From NCBI RefSeq assembly GCF_042453785.1, contig NC_091672.1:9690501-9754500 (forward strand): a DNA stretch of 64,000 nucleotides, given 5' to 3'. Every line of letters starts with the position of its first letter. Position 1 is the stretch's first letter. Positions 34,690 to 47,212 of this stretch are shown piece by piece. The notes under the pieces are model-generated. The model saw only the letters and a program-made list of their open reading frames with translations. It was not told the DNA's origin and did no database searches. The position numbers were made by a program, and so were the translations under genes. The DNA is from Malus domestica. Taxonomy: Eukaryota > Streptophyta > Magnoliopsida > Rosales > Rosaceae.

Positions 34690-35237
34690 TTCTTGGACAA
34701 AATTGCACTTACAAAACAAATAACACCTTAGGTCAAGGCCAAAAGCCTCACGCGACCATGATGAATGTTGGGGGGGGGGCTTTGGCTGAAGAACCTTCGA
34801 TGCCAAAGTTAGAATTTTGAAGGAAAAATGTTCGGAGAATTTTTGAGTGTTTAGCAAGAGTGAAAACTTAACTTTTTAGAGAAAATGAGGTAGAATATAT
34901 AAGGCATGGCCAGCCCCCTTGGGAGAGAAGGTGACTAGCCTTTTGTGTATTTGTTTGGGTGTAATTGGCCATTAATAGATTAATTAGGTAATAAATCCAT
35001 TAATTAGCCAATTAACATAATTTAAAAGGAATGTTTTGGAGGTTAGCTTGTGGAGAAGATTTGATGAGGATGGATGGAATAGGTTTTGAATGTTACCTAT
35101 TTTGGGCACTTTTAACTTGGTTGATGGATGATTGCCCGTTGCTCGTGTGTAGGAATCCCGATACTCCTCAAGGGTATTTTTGCCCTTTTCTTATCCAAAA
35201 ATCTACGTGCCGCCTTGTGATTATTTTTGGCTCCACA
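34690..35237 (-). repeat. 3' LTR of E2
   Basis: On the minus strand it starts TGTGGAGCCAAAAATAATC at 35237, directly after the purine tract AGGTGTGGGGGCATT (35238-35252). Related LTRs are at 56270-56832 and 61131-63362. The low end is near 34690 but not exact. On the plus strand the LTR holds ATATATAAG at 34895-34903, which could also act as a promoter facing the antisense gene. Confidence 0.7.
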
Positions 35238-35690
35238 AATGCCCCCACACCTGTTGGGCTACTTGCAGAAAAGGGCAACATGTGTAGAGATTTCCTTGCT
35301 TTAGGAAACTTAGGACTGCTTCCTATTTTGATGTAGATTCTCTCTTTAATAAGAAATTAGATCCTTTTAGGAAAGGGAAATAAATTTCTCTCAAATCCTA
35401 TTTAAGTCCACCTTAAGTGAATTATAAAATTAACTTTAGGGAGCAATTTATTCTACCCTACAAGAGAGAGAGAGAGAGAGCTTAGAGGATATTTGTTCCC
35501 CCTCCTCTAGCAATCTTCTACATCTTGCCCGTGCAAAGGATCGTCTTTCACTGCTTGCTTCGTCTTCTTGTTGCTTCTAGGTAAGAAAAAATTAATTTTC
35601 TTGTCTTCATAATTTTTTTGGAAGCCTCGGGGCTTGAAATTGGGCTCAACGAGGGTCGAGGATTTGTGAAAGAGGACTTGGGGTGGTTGC

Positions 35691-37945
35691 TGAAGGAAAT
35701 TTTGTGAAAAACATGTTCATTTAAGCAACATCTATAGCATGCAATTAACAATTAAAAGGCGGAACCATGCTTGTATGCACTTAAAAATAAAACATTAACC
35801 ATGAAATTCAAAGCCTAGTAGATTGGTGAACCTTGACTCAACTTAAAACAACATTTGTTAGTTGAGAAATTATACCTTTGTAGATTCCTCTTTGCATAAG
35901 CAAAGGCTAATCACCCAAAGAGAGGGCCTTCATTCCTTGCATCTTAGATCTATGAATTTGGATGGATGAAATGGTTCTCCAAGTTCCCAAAATTGAAAAC
36001 CTCTAAAGGGGCGTTTGTTTGCCCTCACTAAGTGGGACTGGACTGGATTGGACTAGCTGTTAGTCCAATACTGTGTTTGTTCCATGCTAGGACTAACATT
36101 AATGAGACTAAAGGGGACTATCATGGACAAAACCCTTCACTAAGAGGTCTTAGCGAGACCCCCCAATAACCATGGGACTAGCTAAGACTATCCTCTCTCG
36201 TCCTCGTCATGCTCAACAACCACTCCCGATAGACTACTCGTCATCTCCGGTCACCTAGATCATAATAAAATATTAATAATTTATATATTAAATAATATAA
36301 TATTAGAATTTGTTATTATCCAGCTTCTTAGTCCAACACTGCACCAAACGCTTCACTAAGTTAGTCCAGCTTAGTCTAGTTTAAGCCAGTCCAGCTTAGT
36401 CATTGAAGCTAGTCCAGTCCGAGATAGTCCGGCGCAACAAACGCCCCCTAAGTCTCTTTACCAAGGTTAGATTGGAGAAGAAATGAGTGACCTTGGAGTA
36501 GTAGGATTGCTAGCTAAACCCTCCAAGGAGGCCGGCCTCTTTAGAGAGAAAGGAGAGCTTTGTGTTCTCTCCAATTTTCTCAAAAGAAACCCTAAATGAA
36601 TTTTGGCTATAAAGTCATATTTATACCTTAATTCATTGGAGTGGCAAACTTGTAAATAAGTCCAAAACTCACTCCATCTCTAAATGGCCGGCCTTAGGGT
36701 ATTATTGGGTTAATTGGGCCTTTGTGAATCATTATTCATTAAGTTGTCATACAACTTAATTCAATGGGCTTGACGTTCGAAGCCCATTGGGCCTTAAGGT
36801 CCAAAACTATCCCGTGGTCTTTAACGAACTTATTCGTTTGATTAATTAACATATTAATTAATCCTTGCCATAAATAATTAAACCATTTAATTATTCTTAC
36901 TCATCTCCATTGTTTCTTCAATCTCCACCTTACACGGTGTACGATCCATTAGGTTCCTTTTAGCGAGGCAGTGGGCGATTAAAACCATTTCAAATCGATT
37001 GTGAATTGAAACTTACTTTCAATTCTCCCTTTAGTGATTATACACGTTTAGGGCTTCCACAAACCATGAGTGACACCTAGCAGCATATCATGGTTACCCA
37101 AGCTAATCAGAAGAGGTGGAGAACCTATTCAGTTTAGGATTACAAATGCAATACGGTCTTTCTCTAATACAATACTCTTAACCACATTGTTTGGTTTGAT
37201 AGTTTATTCATGTCTACTATCCAATGTAATTCGTGTGCTTATATGATTACCTTGAATGTGATTTGGAACGACTTCCTAAATCTCATTCATACTCTGGCCA
37301 GAGATTCTTAATCATATCATAGAGTATTCTCCCCCAAACGGTTTGAAGGTTAGAGATCCCTTGTTGCACATTCACTTGCCTCCATGGCTAAGTGGCTTAA
37401 CCCCGACGATGCCGTGGACACCCTCCTGATGGAGTGACTTTGACATAATCAAAGATCAAGAAATTAACCACAAGACAACTATGATGCCTCAGGTCAAAGG
37501 ACTACTTTGCATTATTCCAACCATGAGTTCTCATGTGACATGAGTATGAGAACTCCTTGTTGATCGTGTTCAGTGGACTCATTCATTATTGAGCACCTAC
37601 ATGCTTGTCTTGATGTCACACACACCAATGATTCGAGACTAGTCATTCTCCCTGAGAGAAAACACATCACATACTGATCTTAACGGACTGTCAATGCCCA
37701 ATTGGCAATCCTATTATCAGGAACGTTTAGGATGTGTCTACGAAAGAATGGTCTCATGAATCTAACTTCTTTAGATCGCATTCTCCCAATCACATATTCC
37801 TTGGACTTATCGTTTAAGCGTATAACATTTATATGAGACGGCTCAAACAATAATCTTTGCCTTTGATATTAAACTAGATTAGTTTAACATGTGAAATGTC
37901 CGTAAAGTATCATCATATGATTGGTTTTAGGGCACATTTCCAACA
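35691..37945 (-). mobile_element. Solo LTR of the Copia family, with perfect target duplication
   Basis: On the minus strand it starts TGTTGGAAATGTGCCC (37945) and ends TTTCCTTCA (35691). It is the same family as the LTR at 20401-22209. The target duplication GTTGC is at 35686-35690 and 37946-37950. It sits in the first intron of the E2 antisense gene and contains a 442-bp MITE (36007-36448), which explains its greater length. Confidence 0.9.
36007..36448. mobile_element. Tourist-like (PIF/Harbinger) MITE, 442 bp
   Basis: The ends AGGGGCGTTTGTTTG and, inverted, GGGGGCGTTTGTTGCG match. TAA lies on both sides (36004-36006 and 36449-36451), the target duplication preferred by PIF/Harbinger. The empty site is visible in the related LTR near 21900. 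Inside, TGGACTGGATTGGACTAG and related GACTAG/AGTCC motifs repeat in both orientations. There is no ORF. Confidence 0.8.
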
Positions 37946-40923
37946 GTTGCGGCACTATTGCCACATGTGGTGAAAAAGTATAGGCCAAGCTGTGAGGCCT
38001 GGCTTGGGCGCTAGGTTCTTGCGGCTTTAGGCTTCCCTCACCTTTCATCATTTTTTGTTGTTGTTGGGCATGGGCCTACACCTGATATAGGAGGAAAGGA
38101 GAAAGGCCAAAGGCTTGACCTGCTTGAAATTTGGGCTAAGAGCTGTTTTTTTTTTTTTTTTAACAACCCTCTAACGAATCCCTCTTGTGTCTTTGTAGAA
38201 TTTTTCAAGCATGTCTTCCCCGAGCCACAAGAATGATGATGGTGTGTCGCCTTTGTATCGTCAAGGCGGGTCTTTGAGCAAGGTTGGTTACTTTAAGGCT
38301 GCTCACTTCAAGATTAGCTTCGATGACTTGTTTAGAAATTTTCTCAAGGCATATTGGCACGCAATTCTGTCGAGAGTACGTGTGAAGTGTGTTAAAGATG
38401 GTAGCAGTCATGAGCCATGTGATGGGGCTTGGAGAGCCATCAAGTTCCACCCGTACTATTTTATGTTGGGGTTTACTTTTCCTATGTCGCGTTTCTTCCA
38501 AGAAATGCTATGCTCCATGAGATGTTCTCCAAACGCGACCCGTATGATGGTGGGATTCCACAATCTAAGCCAATTCTTTGACTTAGATCTAACCGTCAAC
38601 GAATTTTGGTACTTCTTTGACATAGGTCACATTGATAGAGGTTGGGCAGCTGCAATCTCGCCATAGGCTTTTTGATAACTCGAGCAAGGGAGATCATGAC
38701 TGGGACAATGAGACTTTGGAGATAAGTGGAGAATGGGAATCTGATTCTTCCCCCAAGTTGCGTGTACCAACAATCTTCATATCTGGTAAGTGGGCTGCTT
38801 AATCTTCTCGGCTGCTTTGTTTTAGTGCTAAGTTGCTTTTCAATTTTCTGATTGTCTTCCGCTGCTTTTGTAGATTCGAACTTCGGCTCCACTCTTAAGA
38901 CTTCTTCGGACATGAAGAAAGAAAGTGCATGTTGCTTTGGGTATCCATTCTGAGTACCATGAATGACGCTAGTTGCTTAGTCTTCTTCGTAGGGAAAAAT
39001 GTGGGCTGCCCTCAAGAGAAAAGATAAAATGAATCAAGGATGAGGCGTTGGCTTGTCTTATCAATGTGGTGAAGCTTACTACAAATAAAGGTGGGAAAAA
39101 GAGGTCTTCCCCACCTGCCTAAGAGACGCATGTTAAGAAAAAACCGAAGACTTCTTCCGCTGCTCGTGAGGATTCACTGGCTGCTTCCGAGCTTGTGATT
39201 AACTTAACTTCCTCCAAAGGTGAGAAAAAGAAGGTTGCTAGATCTGTGCTGGTGGCACTTTCTGTTCCAAAGGTTGCTAGCTTAATTCCTGAAAAGATTG
39301 CCTGGCGTAGAAGTTTCTCTGTGGCTTCAATGGCATAGGTTGCGCCAAAGCGTCCGTTTAGGGCTAAGTCTAGTTCACATTTGGAGAAGCTTGCTACCAT
39401 GAAGACTGACAAGGTGCCCCTGCCTGCTAAAGTGGCACTAAAATTTGTTCCCTTTGTTGCTGAGGCCGACTCGTCTACTGAAAGGAAACTGCTTGTGCAA
39501 GCAGTCGTGAAAAATCCACCAAGTCTGTTTCTAGGAAAGCAGCTGAGATTTGCGATCTTTTGGAGCCAGACCTGCTCGAGGACGTGGACGTATGTGCCAA
39601 GTTTGTTGATGACGTCAAAGGATTTGTTGGGCCAAGTTCTTTTGAGAAGCATACGATCGAGTATAAGAGGACTGCTCTGCTGGCCATGTTGCAGAGAACG
39701 ACGATTCTGGCAGCTGATTCAATACTTCTTGATTAAGAAGATACCAAGGCTGCTAAGGTGGTGGCAAGAGTTGTGGTAGCCGAAGCTTACTCCTCGACCG
39801 AGAAAGTCAAGAAATTGGAATCTGAACTTGTTGCTTTGAAGGGGTCTAATATCTTTGCCCCCACTTTTCTGCAGCTTGAAACTGCTCACCAGGAGATCGT
39901 GGATTTGCAGACTAGGCTTGACGCGATCCAAGTAAAATATGAAAGTGTAAAGAAGGAGATCAAGTGTTACATACCTCAAATTCAAGATCTTGAGCGCGCT
40001 ATCTCTGAATTTTGTTCAACTGCTTATGCAAAGGATGAAGAATTGATTGCTGCTTACAACCAAGTGATTCATTTCAAGAAAGTTGTTGATAGGCTTGAGC
40101 CTCAAGTGTTGGAACTCTAAGGTGCTTTGAAGATCATTGACAATCTGAAGAAGGAAGTGGATGAGCTGTAGTGGGTTTGTGCTTGCCTGCTCGAGGATAA
40201 TAAGCAGTTGAAGAGTGAGAAGGCTGGGTTCAAGGCTTTGCTTACTCAGAGTCAAGCTGATTTCTAGAAGTTGGGTTATGTAGATCATCTATTTGGGCTG
40301 CTGTTTAACTTTGAGTTTTCTAGTAAAGACTTTGAGTCATTCTCTATTTCTCTGGAAGACTTGTTTGCCTTTACTTTTGTGTATTCTATTGATGAAGTAG
40401 TTGGAGAGGTTAGTGCCCAGGCTAGGGCAACTGAGGGTAAAGCGTCAGATGGTGCTGTTGCTGAAGGTGTGGTGACCGAATAGTTGTGGAATGTCCAAGC
40501 TGTTGAAGAGTAGTCTTCTAGGTAGCCTTTAAGATTTTCTTTGTTTTTCCTTGTTGCTTTTGCTTGAACTTCTTCGATCTTTGCTAGTTGTTTATCAATT
40601 TTGCTACAAAAATTAATAAACATGTTTCCTTCACTTTGGAGAGCATGGTTAGTCCCTCGGGGGGTGTAATTCTTGTGATGAGTCCCTATAAAGGGTGCGG
40701 CCTTCTTTTGAAGTGCAGGAGAGATAAATTGTTGTAAACATGTAATCAAACCAAGTGGTAAATTACTTCTGAATTCCTCATTGTGTAACTTAGCTGTAAA
40801 AGACTGCATAACAACTGGATTGTCCTCGACTTGTGAGGTGGTGCCCATTGAGCTGCTCGAGTCTTCAGGTCTTGATATAATGGGCGGTCACACATGGTAC
40901 TTCCTCAGGTTGTAGGCGTTCCA

Positions 40924-42000
40924 TTACTTTTTGATCTTTTTGCTGATCTTGTACGAACCTTGCCAGATAAGATCCATCTTTTTGGAGCCTTCTCTGCGGG
41001 CAGTGATGAAGGCCTTTCTTAGGACTAGATCTCTGGGTTGGAATTGCTGGTTCTTGGCCCTTTTGTTGTAGTTGGAGATGATCTGTTGCTGGTAGGCTGT
41101 GATACGGATGATGGTTTGCTCGCGCTTCTCCTCTACCAGGTCTAAGCTTATGGCTATCTCTTTACTGTTCTGCTCAATGCTTAGTAGTTGAGTGATGATG
41201 CTTGGCACAATGATGTTAGGAGGAATGATTGCTTCCGAACCAAATGCCAAAGAGAAATGAGTCTCACCGATTACTCGTCTTTTCATGGTGCGATATGCCT
41301 ATAGACATTCGAGGAGTTCGTCTAGCCATTTTCCCTTCTTTTCGGTGAGGGATTTCTTAAGGCAGTCGATGATCGTCTTGTTGGATGCTTCGACTTGCCC
41401 ATTGCCTTGAGGATATCTCAGAGTGGACATGTGCTGCTACCATACTTTTTGAAAAACTTCGCCAAATTTTTTACCCACAACTTGTTGGCTGTTGTCGGTG
41501 ACGATGGACTTAGGAATGCCAAATCGGTAAATGATGTTCCTCCATATGAAGCGCTCTATGTCCGTCTGAGTTGTGGTCGTCACGGGCTCTGCTTCTACCC
41601 ATTTGGTGAAGTAGTCGGTTACCACGATCATCATGCCTCTGCCCCCAGTAGCAGGCGACATAGGTCCTACTAAGTCGATTACCCATTGCATGAACAGCCA
41701 AGGACTCGTCTATGGGTGTAGCTTGCTGGCAGGCAATGTTGGTACCGACTTGTAGCGTTTGCAATAGTCATACTTTTGTACTAACTCCTTAGCATCTTGG
41801 TGTATGGTAGGTCAATAGTAGCCTACGTTAAAAGCCTTCTGTGCTAAAGATCGACCTCCGGAGTGATTTCCACAAATGGCTTTGTGGATTGAGCTTAGAA
41901 CCTTCAAGTCATCGGGAGGTGCTAAGCAGCGGAGATGTGGTCCGGTGTAGGATCTTCGGATGAGAATGTCGTTCCAAATGTAGTAGCCTGCTGCCTTGAT
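40924..42000 (-). pseudogene. E2 integrase
   Basis: On the minus strand the core domain (41691-41437) reads VIDLVGPM, IVVTDYFTKWVEAEP and YRFGIPKSIVTDN, covering the first two catalytic Asp residues. The C-terminal part (41286-40924) reads ETHFSLAFGSEAIIPP and later FQPRDLVLRKAF and LIWQGSYKI, the GPY/F-like end. The third catalytic residue region between them is disrupted by frameshifts. No chromodomain follows. The coding end lies about 300 bp from the polyadenylation signal of the opposing antisense gene, so the two are convergent. Confidence 0.8.
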
Positions 42001-44148
42001 TTAGAGTTTCCTAGACTCCAGTCTTTCCAAGGGGAATGTGTCGTTAACCAGGTAGTCTATAATAGAACTTTGCCAGTTAGGAGTTACTTTAACCTGTGAC
42101 ACTTCGGCTATCGGCTCTATCTTTATGCTTGGCTTGTCTAGATATTCCACCAAAATAGAGCATTTGAGTTGGTTGAGGGCAGAGCCTAGGCTAGCTAGCA
42201 CATCTGCGTTGGCATTGTCTGCCTGCGAAACTTGAGTAAAAGTGTAAGTCTGAAATGCCTCAAGCTACTTGCGTACCTTCTCTAGGTATTGCCTCATCCT
42301 TGGATGTTTTGCCATGTACTCCCCAGTAGTTTGGTTGGTGATTAGTTGGGAATCGAAATGAATTGCAGGCTTCTTCACCGCCAAGTCTTTTGCCATTCGG
42401 AGGCCTACCAGTAGGGCCTCGTACTCTGCTTCATTGTTGGATGCTTTGAAGCCTAGAGTGATTACCTACTCGAGCATTTGAGCCGTCTGGGATGACAAAG
42501 ACAACGCCTGCTTCTGAGCTTTTGTAGTTGGATGCGCCGTCGACATGCAAATGCCATAAATCTCCGTCAGGGGGAGCAGACGGCTAAGGTGCGCTCGGCT
42601 ACTTCTGGGGCGTTACTGGGCTGATCTATTACGTCGCCTAGGCTAAGTGCGAATTCTGCTATGAAGTCCGCTAAGGCTTGGGCCTTTATCGCCGTATGGG
42701 GTAGAAAAACTAAACCGTATTGGCCAAGTTCCAACGCCCACTTCATCACTCGTTGAGAAGCGTCTGGACCATGTAAGATTGATCGTAGAGGATACTGAGT
42801 AGTGATGATGACTGTGTGAGCTTGAAAGTATGGTCTGAGCTTCCAAGCCGTAACAATTTGCGCCAAAATTAATTTTTCGATCTTTGGATATCTTGTTTCC
42901 TCATCGAGAAGAACTTTAGAAGTGTAGAATATAGGCAATTGGGCCTCCAGCTCTTCTCGTATGAGGGCAGAGCTCACTGCTACTTCGGAGACTGCTAGGT
43001 GGATGTATAAATCCTCCGCTGCTTCCGGCTTGGATAATAAGGAGGTGATGTGAGATATTTCTTCAGGTCTTGGAAGGTTTTTTTGCACTTTTCATCCCAT
43101 TTGTTACATTGTGCCCTCTTGATAGCCTTGAAAAAGGGCTTGCATCGATAGGTGGACCGCGAGAGAAAGCTGTTGAAGGCAGCTGCTCGTCCGGTCAAGC
43201 TTTGGATCTCTTTCAAGATAGTTGGAGACTTTATCTCTAAGATCTCTTGGATTTGCTTGAGATGTGCTTTAATTCCTGGTTGGGTTACTAAGTACCCTAA
43301 AAATTGACCTGAAGATACTCCAAATGTGCATTTGGTGAGGTTAAGCTTCATCTTGTACTTTTTGAGGATGTTGAAAGTTTCCGCCAAGTTGCGGATGTGG
43401 TCTGACCATTACTTGCCCTTTACCATGATGTCATTGACATAGACCTCCATGGTTACCCCAATTTTCTTTTTAAACATCATGTTTACTAACTTTTGGTAAA
43501 TGGCTCAAGAGTTTTTAAGGCCGAAAGGCATGACCTTATAGCAGTAAGTGCCTCTCTCGATCACGAACGCGGTTTTCTCTTTGTCGGGCTCGTACATAGC
43601 TATTTAGCTGTAGCAAGAGTATGTGTTCGAGAAGCTGAGTAGCTGGTTCCTAGAAGTTGAATCTACCAATAGATCGATCCGAGGGACAAGATAAGGATCT
43701 TTTGGGCATGCTTTGTTGAGGTTGGTGTAATAAATGCAAACCTTCTATTTGCCCTTCTCTTTCGTCATGACTAGCAAGATGTTGGCAAGCCATAGGGGTT
43801 GACATGCAGCTTGTGGCAAGCCACCTTGGGGTTGATGTCGGGCATGTTGGATGGTGACCATGCAAAAACGTCTCGGCTTTCTCTAAGGAAAGCCGTGAGT
43901 TCTTCCTTCTTGGCTGGGCTTAGACGTGAGCTGATTTTAGCCGTCTTTTCTGGCTATTGAGGATCAAGAATGATGTCTGCAGCGTCCTCTTCGGGTTTCC
44001 ATCCTATCTCCTCTACTTGGGCGCCACCTTATCGATCCGCCTGCTGTAATTGCTATTTGGTAGCCTCTTCGTCCCTATGGACTTCGGTAGCCTCCACGGG
44101 GGTAAAGGTTTTCTTCTTTGACTTTTTCAACACTTGCACAGTGCATCG
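42001..44148 (-). pseudogene. E2 reverse transcriptase, RNase H and second RNase H
   Basis: From 44148 downward the linker reads CTVQVLKKSKKKTFTP and VEEIGWKPEEDAADIILDP, then SSRLSPAKKEELTAFLRESR. RT pieces follow in changing frames: VMPFGLKNS near 43530, YVNDIMVKGK near 43430 (the Y-x-D-D box has N for the first D), then KKYKMKLNLTKCTFGVSSGQ (43387-42995). The first RNase H (43088-42567) reads LAVSEVAVSSALI, lacking the usual Asp. A second RNase H at about 42560-42250 starts LHVDGASN. Stops and shifts are frequent. Confidence 0.8.
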
Positions 44149-44856
44149 TGAAGGAAATAATTGTGAAAACAAGTTCATTTGATCAACATCTATGCATGCA
44201 ATTAACAATTAAAAGGCGGAATCATGCTTGTATGCACTCAAAAACAAAACTTAACCCATGAAATTCAAAGCCTAGTAGTTATGGTGAACCAAGACTAAAC
44301 TAAAAAACAAAGTGAGTTGAGAAATCTTATACCTTTGTTGATTCCTCTTTGCATAAGCAAAGGCTAATCACCCAAGAGATAGAGCCTTCATTCCTTACTT
44401 CTTAGCTCCATGGATTTCTTAGAGGATAATGGTTGAAAGGATTCTCCAAGTTCCCAAAATAGAGAACCTCTAATTTTCCACACCAAGGAAAGCATTGATG
44501 AAGAGATGAGTGACCTAGAGGAAGTAAGATTGCTAGCTATGTTCCTTTAGGGTGGCCGGCCTCTTAGAGAGCAAAGAGAGCTTTATGTTCTCATCTTTTC
44601 TCCAAAGTAAATCCTAAGGATGAAATGGCTATAAAGTTGCCCTTATACAACCTCATAATGGAGTGGCAAACTTGCAATTAAGCCAAGTTCGCTACCCTTC
44701 TCTATATGGCCAGAGAAGGGCCGGCCACTTAAGGTTTTATTGGGCTTTCAAGCCCTTTGTGTATTCAAGTTGTCATACAACTTGAGTTAATGAGCTTGAC
44801 ATTCAAATCCTATTGGGCCTTGCGGCTCAAAACTAACCCGAGGTCTATAACGAATT
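44149..44856 (-). mobile_element. Copia-family solo LTR, 3' half (split by the 13-kb block)
   Basis: It matches the last 700 bp of the LTR at 20401-22209 in reverse, starting TGAAGGAAATAATTG at 44149 and ending at AACGAATTT (44856). The flank CATCG at 44144-44148 pairs with CATAG at 58876-58880, next to the other half. Together the halves are one old insertion in E2 with a 4/5 matching target duplication. Confidence 0.8.
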
Positions 44857-45860
44857 TGTGTGGCTCTTCGGCAGAGTATCTGTGAGTGGACCCCTTCTAA
44901 AATGCATGTTTTAATAGTAGAAATGCATACATGATAAGCATGATTACATTTTATGAAACATTTTATGAGATAACATGCTTAAGGAGGCTATTTTGAATTA
45001 TTACTATTTTTCTTATAACCCGTGTTCTTTATAGAATATTTGATGGATGACGATATCATATTTAGAACATGTTTCAAACACCTCTTTATAGTAAAGATGA
45101 TGGGTGACTTTATACTTTGAAGTTGCTTTTCAAATATATGTATGTTCCATGATTTTGTACTTACGTAGTGGTCCCTATTCCACTACGGGGCGAGGGATAG
45201 ATTCTGTCTTGAGCAATAGTTAAGGTGTTGGCATAGGGCCTGAAGGGTTTTTCCCCTGGCAATTAGCCCAGGGACGGGGAGCTGGCACGGGGCCTGAAGG
45301 TGATTGTCCTCTGGCAATTGGCACAGGGACGGGGAGTTGGCATAGGGCCTGGAGGGATATTGGACATTCCCTAGTGATTACTATATATACGAGATATGCT
45401 TTGAGACATTGCATGGCATGCTAGGTTTCGGAAAACCTATTTTTATCATGTTATATGAGTTTTCATAAAACTTGGGGGTTAGTATGTTGATAACTGTTTT
45501 ATTTTATATATATATATCAACTTGGTCCACTCATGTTTATTTTGCTCCCCCTTCAGGACTTAGAATTGAGGCATACAATCACAGTGTCTAGGTACTTCCA
45601 CATCAGCATCTTTAAGTCCTCTCAGTGTATGACCCATCCTCTTATTCATTCAATTTTATATTATTTCTTTTTAGTATTCTAGTTAGTTGTATGCTCTGAA
45701 CACGTCCCTTAAATACATATTCATTATATTTAAATTTATAAGTCTTATTTATTCATGGCTCTCAGCATTTGCATTCAATAAATGGCTTTCGTCACCCTCA
45801 AGTGTCGGCCAGCACGTGACCATCCCGATGTTCCGAGGACATTGGGATCGGGGCGTGTCA
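44857..45860 (-). repeat. Decayed LTR-like sequence with a roughly 55-bp internal tandem repeat
   Basis: The right edge reads, on the minus strand, TGACACGCCCCGATCCC, which looks like the start of a Gypsy LTR. At 45231-45360 a unit with GGCATAGGGCCTGAAGG and GGCAATTGGCACAGGGACGG is repeated about 2.5 times. No partner LTR or coding part is seen, so this may be a solo or truncated LTR. Confidence 0.35.
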
Positions 45861-46230
45861 GTATGGATGAAATGGAAGACTACATTAGGTATGTTGTGCG
45901 ACCGCTCAAAGAAATTACTAGATTAAGAATGAAAATATCTGAGGTAAAGTAGGATTCGCTGCAATCGAAGATAAGATGAGAGAAAATTAATTGACATGGT
46001 TTGGATATTTGAAACGAAGACCTATAGATGCTTCGATTAGAAAATGCAATTATGAGACAGAGGCTCAAGAAAAAAAAGGTAGATGAAAATCTAGGAAGAC
46101 TTGGACAGTCTTTAAGAAAAGACATGAAGTACTTTGAGCTAATTGAATACTTGGTATAAAATTGAGGGCAGTGACGTTTTAGAATTCATATAGCCGACAC
46201 CACTTAGTAAAATAAGCCTTTGTTGTTGTT
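45860..46230 (+). mobile_element. 3' end of an RTE-type LINE
   Basis: Degenerate plus-strand reading gives LTWFGYLKRRPIDASIRKCN, ETEAQEKKGR and RKTW. That fits the C terminus of plant RTE-like reverse transcriptases, which usually read WFGHVQRRP...RGRPRKTW. The fragment ends GCCTTTGTTGTTGTT, the short GTT-repeat tail typical of that clade. It is 5' truncated. The 46231-46472 gap to the glucanase gene holds only AT-rich sequence. Confidence 0.7.
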
Positions 46231-46472
46231 CTAAAAACTTTTCCTGTAAGTCCAATCTGCCATTAAAATGATTAAAAAAAAAAATGTATGCATTAGTTTT
46301 CAAATCCCTTACATAGAATTCCATTATCTAAGTAAAGACTATTGACTCTCGACTAGCATTTTTTGGGTACTTTACTAGGCGCCTTACAGATAACTTTGCC
46401 ATCTTTTATTAGTGGTTCGATCGCAAACCAATGCTGGCCCTTATTTTCACAATTCATTTAATTACTAGCTAA

Positions 46473-47141
46473 TCAATTGAAATCAATTGGGTATTTAGGC
46501 TGTTTGTTTGGGGAAAACAGACCCCAATGTTTTTCAAGCTCTGGGGTCTTTTTATTCTCATCAAACATGGCGAAAATGCAAGTTTCTATGGGCTTTCCAG
46601 GTTTCCACGGCGTCCCTTTCTTCACATGTTTAATCAAATTTGAGTTGTAAGTCCTTGCATTATCAATTGTTGTTGAATTTGCACCAGCTGATGGCCAGCC
46701 AGTCTCCGATACAACAATTGCCAAAGACCCTGCACCCGCCCTCTCAAGAGCTGCATAAGCACTATCCAAAATTGCATCGAAAAGATTATTGTAACCGAGG
46801 TTGCCATCTTGTACTACAACTGAGGGAGCTGTGAAAAGAGCATAATCAAGACGAACGTCCCCACTGCTGCCACTGTAAGCAAAATAAGGGTACATGTTAA
46901 GGAGTAGCGGAGAGTTGTTGTCCACGAGGAAAGCAATGAGGGGATTCAAAACTGCTCTATATTCGGACCTGAATACGCCTTTTGATGGAGGAAAGGACAC
47001 TCCAAGTACTGTAGTGTCAAAAGCAGTGGAAACTTTGATTTGGTTTCCAAGACTACCACTAGAAATTGCATTTTGAATGTTTCGCATTGCCGGGACAAGA
47101 AATTGTGCTAATGAGTCCGAGAGCTTGATTTCATTTCCTAC
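46473..47141 (-). pseudogene. GH17 beta-1,3-glucanase gene 2, N-terminal half missing
   Basis: The minus-strand reading from 47141 is open to TGA at 46475-46473. It begins [19 protein letters not shown], so the proton-donor Glu (VGNE) is the first recognisable residue. It continues through [10 protein letters not shown] and the nucleophile motif [11 protein letters not shown] (Glu near 46705) to [18 protein letters not shown]. The usual signal peptide and the first third of the barrel (IGVCYG to the VGNE region) are absent. The upstream sequence is unrelated, with a foldback element starting 71 bp away. GH17 enzymes cleave 1,3-beta-glucans in cell walls and include PR-2 defence proteins. This copy cannot fold as a complete barrel. 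Confidence 0.85.
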
Positions 47142-47212
47142 CGCATTACATCATCCAAATTGTGTATATTATCATGGCATATGATTCTCTTAAAAAAAAC
47201 AAAAGGAAAATA

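Larger units (their letters stand above)
35238..40620 (+). pseudogene. Spliced antisense gene of E2 encoding a coiled-coil protein, now frameshifted
   Basis: This gene lies between integrase and the 3' LTR, on the opposite strand to gag-pol. A TATA-like CCTATTTAAG (near 35396) and a GA-rich leader precede an untranslated exon ending TTGCTTCTAG before GTAAGAAAAA (35581). The acceptor TTTGTAG at 38198 leads to an ATG at 38211. The first domain contains WRAIKFHPYYFMLGFTFP and FFDLDLTVNEFWYFFDI, like plant-transposon-associated proteins. A second intron (38786-38873) has clean GT and AG borders. Long heptad-rich segments follow (KKLESELVALKGSNIFAPTF, LETAHQEIVDLQTRLDAIQ). AATAAA lies at 40615-40620. 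Frame breaks near 38640 and elsewhere make it a pseudogene. Extra ORFs, sometimes antisense, are known in the Tat lineage. Confidence 0.65.
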
